From Nocardioides sp. (GTDB lineage Bacteria; Actinomycetota; Actinomycetes; Propionibacteriales; Nocardioidaceae), in contig JBAOIH010000006.1 of assembly GCA_037045645.1 (NCBI GenBank), forward strand, positions 1 to 64,000: 64,000 bases of DNA, in the 5' to 3' direction. Below, one piece after another: positions 30,722 to 38,284 of this stretch. A program made the position numbers and the translations under genes. Positions within the stretch are counted from its first letter, which is position 1, and every line of letters begins with the position of its first letter. The notes under the pieces are model-generated. The model was not told the DNA's origin, ran no database searches, and saw nothing but the letters and a program-made list of their open reading frames with translations.

Positions 30722-31270
30722 ATGGGCTGGGACGACGACCTGTTCGCGGTGTTCGACGACCTCGAATCGCAGGCAGGGGCGCTGTTCGCCCAGGAGCGGG
30801 ACCTCGAACTCGCCGACCGGGCGCGCTCGGAGTACGCGTCGGTGACGTTGGCCAGCCGGCTGATGGCAAGCGTCGGTCGATCCCTGCTCCTCGACGTCGA
30901 GGGCGTCGGACAGATCCGCGGCGACCTACGCCGCGCCACCGGCTCCTGGAGCCTCCTGGAGGGTCACCGGCAGGAGTGGATCGTCTCGCACGCGTCGCTC
31001 ACCTCGGTCGTCGGTGCCTCGACGCGGTCAGTGCCCGAGGCGGCGTGGTCGGCACTGGCGCGGTTGGGACTCGGCTCCGCGCTGCGACGACTCGCCGACG
31101 AGCAGATGGCGTGTGTGATCCGGCTTCGCGACGGTGCCGCCCATCGCGTGGTTCCCCAACGCATCGGTCACGACTTCGTCGAGGCAGCCGATCCCTCGGG
31201 GCACCGCCGGCTCCTCGCGCTCGCCGCCGTGGCGGCAGTTCAGAGCCGTGACGACATCGTCGAGGTCTGA
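30722..31270 (+). CDS. Conserved hypothetical protein (actinobacterial, secA/tatB neighbourhood)
   Basis: 182-aa soluble protein starting MGWDDDLFAVFDDLESQAG at the ATG at 30722. It is largely helical, with an acidic N-terminus and a central beta-rich segment (SLLLDVEGVGQIRGDLRRA, EWIVSHASLTSVVG). No motif identifies a function. It is transcribed divergently from the LysM gene across an 87-base AT-richer gap (GTTTGCGACTGTTTGCG, CCTGTTTTGCC) that presumably holds both promoters, and convergently with tatB. Codon usage is typical of the window, so it is a genuine gene. Confidence 0.75.
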   Translation: MGWDDDLFAVFDDLESQAGALFAQERDLELADRARSEYASVTLASRLMASVGRSLLLDVEGVGQIRGDLRRATGSWSLLEGHRQEWIVSHASLTSVVGASTRSVPEAAWSALARLGLGSALRRLADEQMACVIRLRDGAAHRVVPQRIGHDFVEAADPSGHRRLLALAAVAAVQSRDDIVEV

Positions 31271-31276
31271 GCCTGC

Positions 31277-31624
31277 TCAGGTCGCTTCTGAATCGAAGGG
31301 TGGCCGTTCGCCGCTCTGCTCGGCAGCCAACTCCGCGGCGACCTCCTGGGTCACCTTGGCGCGCTCCTCGGCATCGAGATCCTTGAGCGCTTCGGCGATG
31401 TGCTTGCGTACGATCGTGCGCGGGTCCAGGTCCTGCAGGCGCAGGTCGGCGAACTCGGGACCGAGTTCCTGACGCAGATCGGTTTTCGCCTGGTTGGCCA
31501 TCTTCGTGGCCGAGCGGACCATCCGGCCAGCCTGACGAGCCAACTCGGGAAGCCGGTCAGGACCCACGACGAGCACCGCGACGAACGCGATAAGCGCGAG
31601 TTCTTGAAGACCGATCCCGAACAC
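31277..31624 (-). CDS. tatB: Twin-arginine translocase subunit TatB
   Basis: 115-aa TatB, which forms the Tat substrate receptor together with TatC. It shows the short N-terminal membrane helix FGIGLQELALIAFVAVLVVGPDRLPELAR, with the hallmark Glu8 and the GPxxLP hinge, then an amphipathic and charged tail (KMANQAKTDLRQELGPEF). The longer acidic tail distinguishes it from TatA. tatA and tatC are not in the window. It is 3 bases downstream of the Mrp ATPase gene on the same strand, so the two are cotranscribed, which is also seen in mycobacteria. Confidence 0.9.
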   Translation of the reverse strand: MFGIGLQELALIAFVAVLVVGPDRLPELARQAGRMVRSATKMANQAKTDLRQELGPEFADLRLQDLDPRTIVRKHIAEALKDLDAEERAKVTQEVAAELAAEQSGERPPFDSEAT

Positions 31625-31627
31625 GGA

Positions 31628-32788
31628 TCAGAACCTACTCGCTGGCGTCAATCCGAGTTGCATTCCTGCCAAACCTCGTCCCCGTCCCGACAGGGTCGAA
31701 GCGATCCGGATGAGTTCCGACGCGGCGGGAAGGTCGGGGGAGGTGCCGACGATCGGCTCGCCCGAGTCGCCGCCCTCACGCAGGGTCGACTCCAACGGGA
31801 TCTGGCCCAGGACGGGCACGTCGTAGCCGAAACGCTCCGACAGGGTCGCTGCCACCTTCGCGCCCCCTCCGGAACCGAAGATCTCCAGACGGTGGTCTTC
31901 CTCGGCCGGGCAGTGTGGGCACACCAGGTAGGCCATGTTCTCGATCACGCCGACGACGCGCTGGTGCATCATCGAGGCCATGGTGCCGGCTCGCTCGGCG
32001 ACCTCGGCGGCAGCTTCCTGCGGTGTCGTGACCACCACGACCTCCGCGTTGGGCAGATGCTGCCCCAGCGAGATCGCGACGTCGCCGGTGCCCGGGGGGA
32101 GGTCGAGCAGCAGGACGTCGATATCGCCCCAATACACGTCGGCAAGCATCTGAACCAAGGCGCGGTCGAGCATCGGTCCGCGCCAGGCCACGACCTGATC
32201 ACGGCGCGGCTTGAGCATGCCGATGGAGATCACCGAGACGCCGGAGGGTGTCGGTACCGGCATGATCAGGTCCTCGACCTGCGTCGGCCGCGCGTCCGCG
32301 ACGCCCAGCATCGCGGGCACCGAGTGTCCGTAGATGTCTGCGTCCACGACGCCGACCTTCAGTCCCTGGGCGGCCATTGCCTGAGCCAGGTTGACCGTGA
32401 CCGAGGACTTGCCGACCCCGCCCTTTCCGCTGGCGATGGCGAAGACCTTGGTCAGGCTGCCCGGCTGTGCGAACGGGATCTCACGCTGGGCCTGACCGCC
32501 GCGCAGTTTCTCCTGAAGTTGCGCGCGCTGGTCTTGCGTCATCACGCCCAGATCGACCGTCACACCGGTGACGCCGGCGACCGCCGACACGGCTGCCGTG
32601 ACATCTCGGGTGATGGTGTCCTTCAAGGGGCAGCCGGCGACGGTGAGCAGCACGGAGACCACGACCTGCCCGGCGTCATCGACGTCGACCGAGGACACCA
32701 TGCCGAGGTCGGTGATAGGGCGTTTGATCTCCGGGTCGTTCACCGTGGCCAGTGCGGCGTTGATGCGATCCAGATCGGGGTGACTCAT
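31628..32788 (-). CDS. Mrp/NBP35-type P-loop ATPase (iron-sulfur cluster carrier)
   Basis: 386-aa ApbC/Mrp protein thought to carry and transfer [4Fe-4S] clusters. An N-terminal MIP18/DUF59 domain (NDPEIKRPITDLGMV, VAGCPLKDTI) precedes the deviant Walker A ASGKGGVGKSS near residue 125, switch regions DADIYGHSVP and LLDLPPGTGD, and the cluster-binding CPHC in YLVCPHCPAEED. Length and domain order are standard. It lies between GtrA and tatB; WhiB in the same window is one of the many iron-sulfur proteins of the cell, although no specific link is shown. Confidence 0.94.
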   Translation of the reverse strand: MSHPDLDRINAALATVNDPEIKRPITDLGMVSSVDVDDAGQVVVSVLLTVAGCPLKDTITRDVTAAVSAVAGVTGVTVDLGVMTQDQRAQLQEKLRGGQAQREIPFAQPGSLTKVFAIASGKGGVGKSSVTVNLAQAMAAQGLKVGVVDADIYGHSVPAMLGVADARPTQVEDLIMPVPTPSGVSVISIGMLKPRRDQVVAWRGPMLDRALVQMLADVYWGDIDVLLLDLPPGTGDVAISLGQHLPNAEVVVVTTPQEAAAEVAERAGTMASMMHQRVVGVIENMAYLVCPHCPAEEDHRLEIFGSGGGAKVAATLSERFGYDVPVLGQIPLESTLREGGDSGEPIVGTSPDLPAASELIRIASTLSGRGRGLAGMQLGLTPASRF

Positions 32789-32837
32789 GAGGTCAGAGCC
32801 TACGTCTCGCTCCCAGTCTCGCGGTGGGCGGCCCGCG

Positions 32838-33233
32838 TCAGCGAAACACCACGTAGCGATAGCCCAGGAAGTTCAGGGTCAGCCCCACGCCGGCAGAGAG
32901 CACCTTGCCCACGACCGCTGGCATCCCGGCCCACACCGCGCACCAGATCACGAACGGGACGGCTACCCAGGCCGTGGTGGCGCTCACGCCGTAGAAGAGC
33001 ACCGCATGGCGCAGATCCAGACGCTCGCGCGAGAAGGTGAACTTGCCGTGCATCAAGAAGCCGGCCGTCATCGCAAGGGACGTCGCGAAGAAGTTCGCCC
33101 ACCAGATGCCCAAGGACGGCTCCAGCAGCGCGAAGGTGCCGACATCGATGGCGGTGTTGGTTGCCCCCACCAGGAGGTAGCGCACCTTGGGGGACGCGGC
33201 CAGTGCCCTCAAGCCAGCGACGGCGCCGGTCAT
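32838..33233 (-). CDS. GtrA family membrane protein
   Basis: 131-aa protein with four predicted transmembrane helices and GtrA signatures (RYLLVGATNTAIDVGTFALL, NFFATSLAMTAGFLMHGKFTF, LNFLGYRYVVF). GtrA-like proteins help flip polyprenyl-phosphate sugars used in wall polysaccharide modification. Its start overlaps the stop of the DUF1003 gene (ATGA), making it the third gene of a minus-strand run MgtE-N/CBS, DUF1003, GtrA. The polyprenyl-phosphate glycosyltransferase at 44450 could be a functional partner, but that is inference. Confidence 0.88.
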   Translation of the reverse strand: MTGAVAGLRALAASPKVRYLLVGATNTAIDVGTFALLEPSLGIWWANFFATSLAMTAGFLMHGKFTFSRERLDLRHAVLFYGVSATTAWVAVPFVIWCAVWAGMPAVVGKVLSAGVGLTLNFLGYRYVVFR

Positions 33234-33764
33234 GCCTCCTCGGCCTCGTCCTCGACGGACTGCCTGCCGTGCTCGCGCTCACTCTGGCGCTCCTCGAGTT
33301 CGGAGAGCAGCGCGCGCAGTTCCGAACGCAGGTAGTCGCGAGTGGCCACCTCGCCCATCGCCATCCGCAGTGAAGCGACCTCGCGTGCCAGGAACTCCAT
33401 GTCCGCATGGGCCCTGGTGTTCGCCTGGCGATCCTGTTCGGCGATCACCTTGTCGCGCTGTTCTTGTCGGTTCTGGGCGAGCAGGATCAGCGGGGCTGCG
33501 TACGACGCCTGCAGGCTCAGCATGAAGGTCAACAGGATCAGCGTCTCGTCGTCGAACCGGGAGCTCGTGCGGCCCGAGCAGGTTCCACACGATCCAGGCG
33601 ACTACGAAGATCGTCATATAGACGATGAACTGGGCGGTGCCCATGAAGCGGGCGAATTTCTCCGCGAACACACCGAAGGCATCCGGGTCGTACGACCTCA
33701 GTGCCGACCCGCGCCGATGGGTCAGTGGCGTGTCGAGGCCCGGGCGGCGACGCTCGCTCACCAT
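33230..33764 (-). pseudogene. DUF1003 family membrane protein, frame broken by one extra base
   Basis: The N-terminal part (SYDPDAFGVFAEKFARFMGTAQFIVYMT, with VAWIVWNLLGPHE) and the C-terminal part (LLTFMLSLQASYAAPLILLAQNRQEQRDK, then a coiled-coil-like tail) are in different frames. One extra G in the GGG before AGCT at 33562-33565 accounts for the break; removing it gives 177 aa reading GPHELRFDDETL, which matches DUF1003. Two transmembrane helices are expected. Function unknown; the gene is a regular neighbour of the MgtE-N/CBS gene in actinobacteria. It overlaps both neighbours by a few bases, so the operon is intact apart from the indel. Confidence 0.85.
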
Positions 33765-35014
33765 TCACCTCTCTTGTTGTCGCGCCACCCGTCGGGCAAC
33801 AGGTGGTCGAGGAGGTCGTCGACCGTGACCACGCCGAGCAGGCGGCCCTCCTCGTCCACCACCGGGGCAGCGGTGAGGTTGTAGAAGGCCAGATGCACCG
33901 CGACGTCCTGCAAGGACGCGTCGGCTCGGATATAGGTCGTCTCCTGGTCCAACAGCCCGGCGACCTGCGTGGAGGGAGGCTCTCGCAGCAGACGCTGGAT
34001 GTGGACCAGGCCGAGAAGGCGCCCCGTGGGAGTCTCCATCGGAGGACGGCAGACGTACACCTGCGCGGCCAAGGACGTGGGCAGTTCCTCTCGGCGTACG
34101 TGTGCCAGCGCCTCGGCCACCGTCGCGTCCGGAGGCAGGATCACCGGCTCCGGCGTCATCATGCCGCCCGCGGTCTCCTCGCCGTACTGCATCAGGCGGC
34201 GTACGTCCTCGCGCTCCTCCGGGCGCATCAACTCCAACAGCGCGGCGGCGGTGTCGGGAGGCAGATCGGCGATCAGATCCGCCGCGTCGTCGGGCGACAT
34301 CTCCTCCAGGACGTCCGCGGCACGTTCGTCGTCGAGGTGCTCCAAGATCTCGACCTGGTCCTCCTCGGGGAGTTCCTCGAGCACGTCGGCCAACCGCTCG
34401 TCGTCCAGTGCCGCGATCACCTGGGCTCGCCGCTCGCTGGGCAGGTCGTGCAGGACGTTGGCGGCATCGGCCGGGCGCATCTCGTTGAGTGCCGCGACCA
34501 GGTGGGCCGCGCCCTGGGTCTCCTCGTGCCGAGCCAGGCCCTCGACGTCGTCCCACTCCGCGACATGCTGCTGCCCACGCCGACGCAGTCCCTTGGCCGG
34601 CTCTTGTACGGCGACCCGGCTCAGCACCCAGTCGCGATTGCGGCTCTGCTCCATCGCCACGTCGAAGACGGTCCCGGTCACCGCAGTGGAGCGGATGGTG
34701 ACGCCACGGTCGAGCATCTGACCGATGACCAGCGTCTCGGAGGCGCGCAGTTCGAAGCGGCGCATGTTGAGCAGTCCGGTGGTGTACACGGCCCCGGCAT
34801 CGATATTGGTCACCCTGGTCATCGGCACGAAGATCCGCTTGTGGCCGAACACCTCGACCACGATGCCCAGTACGCGGGGTTGGCTTCGCTCGGCTCGAAT
34901 GGTCACCACGAGGTCGCGAACCTTGCCGACCTGGTCGCCGAGCGGGTCATAGACCGGGAAGCCGACGAGCCGGGCGGCGTAGATGCGCGAAGGACCCTGT
35001 CTCACCGTCCGCAC
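33758..35014 (-). CDS. MgtE N-terminal and CBS domain protein (no transporter domain)
   Basis: 418-aa soluble protein from the GTG at 35014 (VRTVRQGPSRIYAARLVGFP). A PRC-barrel-like region (residues 1-110) is followed by the superhelical MgtE intracellular N domain (NVLHDLPSERRAQVIAALDDERLADVLEELP-type repeats) and a CBS pair (ETAGGMMTPEPVILPPDATVAEALA; TTYIRADASLQDVAVHL). The five-helix Mg channel of MgtE is absent, as in a known actinobacterial family, so a regulatory or sensing role for magnesium or nucleotides is more likely than transport. Another GTG lies at 35005, and the frame is open to 35104, but that would invade the divergent promoter region. Confidence 0.85.
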   Translation of the reverse strand: MRTVRQGPSRIYAARLVGFPVYDPLGDQVGKVRDLVVTIRAERSQPRVLGIVVEVFGHKRIFVPMTRVTNIDAGAVYTTGLLNMRRFELRASETLVIGQMLDRGVTIRSTAVTGTVFDVAMEQSRNRDWVLSRVAVQEPAKGLRRRGQQHVAEWDDVEGLARHEETQGAAHLVAALNEMRPADAANVLHDLPSERRAQVIAALDDERLADVLEELPEEDQVEILEHLDDERAADVLEEMSPDDAADLIADLPPDTAAALLELMRPEEREDVRRLMQYGEETAGGMMTPEPVILPPDATVAEALAHVRREELPTSLAAQVYVCRPPMETPTGRLLGLVHIQRLLREPPSTQVAGLLDQETTYIRADASLQDVAVHLAFYNLTAAPVVDEEGRLLGVVTVDDLLDHLLPDGWRDNKRGEW

Positions 35015-35163
35015 GCTACCGCCCAGGACGTTCGGGATGGGGGAGCGCCGCGAAGGCGGCTCCCCGCGCCTGGTCGGGGTATGCTCGCTCGGTCCGTTTG
35101 CCACGGCGCCGCACTTTGGGGGATAGCGGTGCCGTCATAGAACGAAAACCTGGGAGCCTGTCT

Positions 35164-36336
35164 GTGGCGAAGCATGCCGGTCGACCGAGCCTTGCGCGGC
35201 GCCTGAGCGCGCCCTTCTCCGTGCTGATCACCGGTCTTGCGGTGCTGCTCGGGCTGGTGCTGCTGACGCGACCGGACACGGCCCCTACCTCGCCGGCCCA
35301 GCTCGCGGTCGCCGGCGACCCGGCCGCGCAGACAACCGCAGGCAAGATCACCACTTTGTCGCCCGAAGGCGACGCGCAGAAGAACGCGAAGGCGCGTCCT
35401 GGCAGCCAGATCGCCTCGCGCAGTCAGACCTCGCCGAGACCGGCCAGCGACCCGCACAAGTTCAAGCTCGCGCAGGAGCAGCGGCGCCTGAACGTGCGCG
35501 CTGCCCTGGTCACCGCACGCCAGTCGGCGCAGAAGGCCGAGCGCAAGGCGCAGCGGGTGGCGAAGGCCAAGAAGAGGGCCCAGGCCGCAGCCGCCGCGGG
35601 CACGAGTTCGTCGTCCTTCCGGATCGGCACGCTCAACATCCTGGGCAGCCAGCACACCCGTGGATCCAAGCGGTACGCCTCCGGTCCGGTGCGGGCAGGG
35701 TATTCGGCCGGACTCATCACCAGCCGAGGCCTCGACGTGGTCGGCATGCAGGAGGTGCAGGACGACCAGTTGCCCGTGCTGCTTCGTGGACTCGGCGGCT
35801 ATGCCGTCTGGCCGCAGCACTCCATGGGCAGCAACGGCCAGCGCCTGCAGATCGCCTGGCGCACTTCGCGCTTCGAGATGCTCAGCGGCGGCTCGGTGAC
35901 CTACACGTTCGACAATCAGAACATCCCGATGCCGTACGCCCTGCTCAAGGACCGAGCCACCGGCGCAGAGTTCTGGGTGATCAACACCCACAACTCCGCA
36001 CGCAACCTCGAGGCGCAGCGCGACTCTGCCACCGCGATCCAGATCAGCCTGATCAACCGCCTCAAGGCGTCGGGCAAGCCGGTCTTCATCCTCGGCGACG
36101 TCAACGAACACACCGAGTTCTTCTACAAGGTCTGTGGTGCCACCGGACTGCGCGCCGCCAACGGTGGCGGGCCCGGCTGCGGACTGCCCGGCGGACCGCT
36201 GCGCGTGGACTGGATCATGGGCGGCGGCGGACGCGGAGTTGTCTTCTCCGGCTACGTTCAAGACGCAGCGTCATTGGCTCGGGCTTCCGACCACTACTTC
36301 CTCTACGCCAACGTCACGATCAACCCGGGAGGCTGA
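35164..36336 (+). CDS. Membrane-anchored endonuclease/exonuclease/phosphatase (EEP) fold protein
   Basis: 390-aa protein from the GTG at 35164. A basic start and one hydrophobic helix (VLITGLAVLLGLVLLT) anchor or export it; a Lys/Ala/Arg-rich stretch follows, then an EEP domain from about residue 155. Catalytic motifs are present: TLNILGSQHT (Asn), GMQEVQ (Glu), INTHNSARNLEAQRDS (His), ILGDVNEH (Asp-x-Asn), VDWIMG and SDHYF (His). EEP enzymes cut phosphodiesters in nucleic acids, inositol phosphates or sphingomyelin-like lipids, so the substrate is open. It shares LGSQHT with the EEP domain of the 1005-aa protein at 38281, suggesting paralogy. It is the first gene of the surface cluster. Confidence 0.85.
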   Translation: MAKHAGRPSLARRLSAPFSVLITGLAVLLGLVLLTRPDTAPTSPAQLAVAGDPAAQTTAGKITTLSPEGDAQKNAKARPGSQIASRSQTSPRPASDPHKFKLAQEQRRLNVRAALVTARQSAQKAERKAQRVAKAKKRAQAAAAAGTSSSSFRIGTLNILGSQHTRGSKRYASGPVRAGYSAGLITSRGLDVVGMQEVQDDQLPVLLRGLGGYAVWPQHSMGSNGQRLQIAWRTSRFEMLSGGSVTYTFDNQNIPMPYALLKDRATGAEFWVINTHNSARNLEAQRDSATAIQISLINRLKASGKPVFILGDVNEHTEFFYKVCGATGLRAANGGGPGCGLPGGPLRVDWIMGGGGRGVVFSGYVQDAASLARASDHYFLYANVTINPGG

Positions 36337-36337
36337 C

Positions 36338-36757
36338 ATGAGCGGACTATCCTCTCGCGCCGTCGTCGCGGTCGCGCTGGTGGCGCTCGGCCTGGTCGGG
36401 TGCGGCGACAGCGGGGACTCGGCCACCGACCCCGAGACTCCGACGAGCCCGGCGACCTCGGCGACCACGACCGAGACCGAGCCGACGGACTCCGAGTCGC
36501 CCCAGACCCCGACCGAGCCCTTGTGCTCGGACGTCGTCGTGGCCGGCGAGATGCTGCCCGAGGAGTACGCCGGCTGTTACGACGACGCCGCATCCACCTG
36601 GCTCAAAGCGCAGTCGCGCCAGTGCTCGTCAGGCCAGGGACTGACCGTGCTGGGGCCCAAGGCGTACGCCGTCGAGGGCCAACCGATCGTGGTGACCAAG
36701 AAGCCACTGGCCAAGAACAAGGCGTTCTTGGCCCTGGTCGAGAAATGCTCGGCCTGA
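36338..36757 (+). CDS. Small lipoprotein of unknown function
   Basis: 139-aa lipoprotein: the signal peptide ends with LGLVGC, followed by a Thr/Ser/Pro/Glu/Asp-rich linker of about 35 residues and a compact domain with four cysteines (LCSDVVVAGEML, AGCYDDAAS, RQCSSGQG, VEKCSA), probably forming two disulfides. It begins one base after the stop of the EEP gene, so the two are cotranscribed and the lipoprotein may retain or assist the phosphodiesterase at the membrane (inference). No family was recognised. Confidence 0.75.
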   Translation: MSGLSSRAVVAVALVALGLVGCGDSGDSATDPETPTSPATSATTTETEPTDSESPQTPTEPLCSDVVVAGEMLPEEYAGCYDDAASTWLKAQSRQCSSGQGLTVLGPKAYAVEGQPIVVTKKPLAKNKAFLALVEKCSA

Positions 36758-36802
36758 CCGAACCGATGCGAGGAAATTCGCGTCTGTGACCAATGTGGCG
36801 CA

Positions 36803-36831
36803 TGATTCTTGTGTTGCCAGTGAGTTAATAT
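36803..36831 (+). promoter_or_regulatory. Candidate promoter of the phospholipase-D-fold gene
   Basis: TAATAT at 36826-36831 is unusually AT-rich for this DNA; TGATTC lies 17 bases upstream at 36803-36808. The leader to the start at 36903 would be about 65 bases. Confidence 0.4.
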
Positions 36832-36902
36832 CCGTCGACCGTTCCGGTCCCGGCTGTGTGGTCAGCCGCCGCGACCGCCAGCCTCCGTAGGGATCAGAAC
36901 AC

Positions 36903-38284
36903 GTGCGCAAGTCCATCATCTCGCTCGTCGTGGCCGGTATGGCCGCGACGATGCTGTCGCTGATCGTGCCGACCGCGTCGGCCACACCGGATCACTACAC
37001 GCCCGCTCGTGGTGTGTTGTTCAACAACCCCTACGGAGCACAGCGCAATGTCCGCAACCTGATCCAGCACGTCAACCGCACGATCGACTCGGTGCCCAAT
37101 GGTCAGCGGATCCGGATCTCGGCCTGGAACGTGCGCAGCGCGAACATCACCCGGTCACTGGTGCGCGCGCACAACCGTGGCGTCTCCGTGCAGGTCGTCA
37201 TGGACAACAAGAACTGGAACCCCACCTGGCCCAATATCGACGCGGCGCGCCTGTACGCCGGGCTGAAGAAGGGCAACAAGGAGCGGCCGAAGGAGATGCG
37301 CAGCTGGCTGCGCCGCTGCAAGCGGTCATGTCGCGGCACCAACGGGATCCCACACTCGAAGTTCTACCTGTTCAGCGCCGTGAAGGTGAAGGACGGCAAG
37401 ACCAAGAAGGGCAAGCAGAAGTACACCAGGGTGCCGTGGGTCACGATGTACGGCTCCTACAACGCCACCGAGCTCGGCGCCACCATCCAGTGGAACGACC
37501 TGTTCACCTTCCGCAACGACTACCCGCAGTGGGCGGCCTTCGAGGCCGTCTTCGAGCAGATGAAGAAGGACAAGGCGGTCGAGCAGCCCTACGTCAGCTT
37601 CGACGACGGCCGGGTCTGGTCGATGTTCTACCCCTACGAGGGCAAGGGCACGAAGAAGGACCCGGTGCTGGAGTGGTTGGCGCCGGTCAAGTGCAAGGGT
37701 GCCTCGACGCCCTCGGGACGTACGAAGATCCGGATCGCGCAGACCGCGATGTACGGCGAGCGCGGCATCAAGTTGGCCACCCGGATCGCCCAGTTGCGTC
37801 GCGCGGGCTGCGACATCCGATTGGTCTATGCGATGTTCGGCAACGAGGTTCTGGCCGTGATGCGTCGCGCCGGAGTGCCGCTGACCCACCTGGCGTACGA
37901 CGCTGACGACGACGGTCTCTACGACCGCTACGTGCACATGAAGGCGATGGCGATCCACGGCAACGTGGGCGACAACCCGGACTTCAAGATCACCTACAAC
38001 GGCTCGGCCAACTGGACGGCGGTGGCTCGCTCCTCCGACGAGATCGTGGGCATGGTGCGCAACCCGAAGGTCGCCGACGCCTACATCGCGCACATCGACT
38101 ACATGTTCACGCACCGCCCGGCCTGGTGGGGCCCCCAGCACCCGCTGAACAAGACGGCAGCCGGCGAACTCAAGACGATGGGCCGCGCCCAGATGCAGGA
38201 GATGCTCGACGAGCGAGTCGAGCGGATCGCGCGCGAACGCGGTGTCGACCCCTACGCACTCATCAAGGCGGAGCTTCGACGTGA
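36903..38284 (+). CDS. Secreted phospholipase-D-fold protein (3' end uncertain)
   Basis: About 460-aa secreted protein of the PLD superfamily. The signal peptide is MRKSIISLVVAGMAATML to ASA (residues 1-28). Two HxK half-sites are visible: IPHSKFYLF with GSYNAT downstream, and YVHMKAMAIHG with NGSANWT. The Asp of the classical HxKxxxxD is missing from both, as in some divergent PLD nucleases. After codon 457 the frame is open to 38699, but those codons overlap the next gene in another phase and look noncoding. A frame change near the AGCTTC at 38272-38277 is likely; a missing base there would end the gene at TGA 38282-38284, overlapping the next GTG. Substrate unknown. Confidence 0.8.
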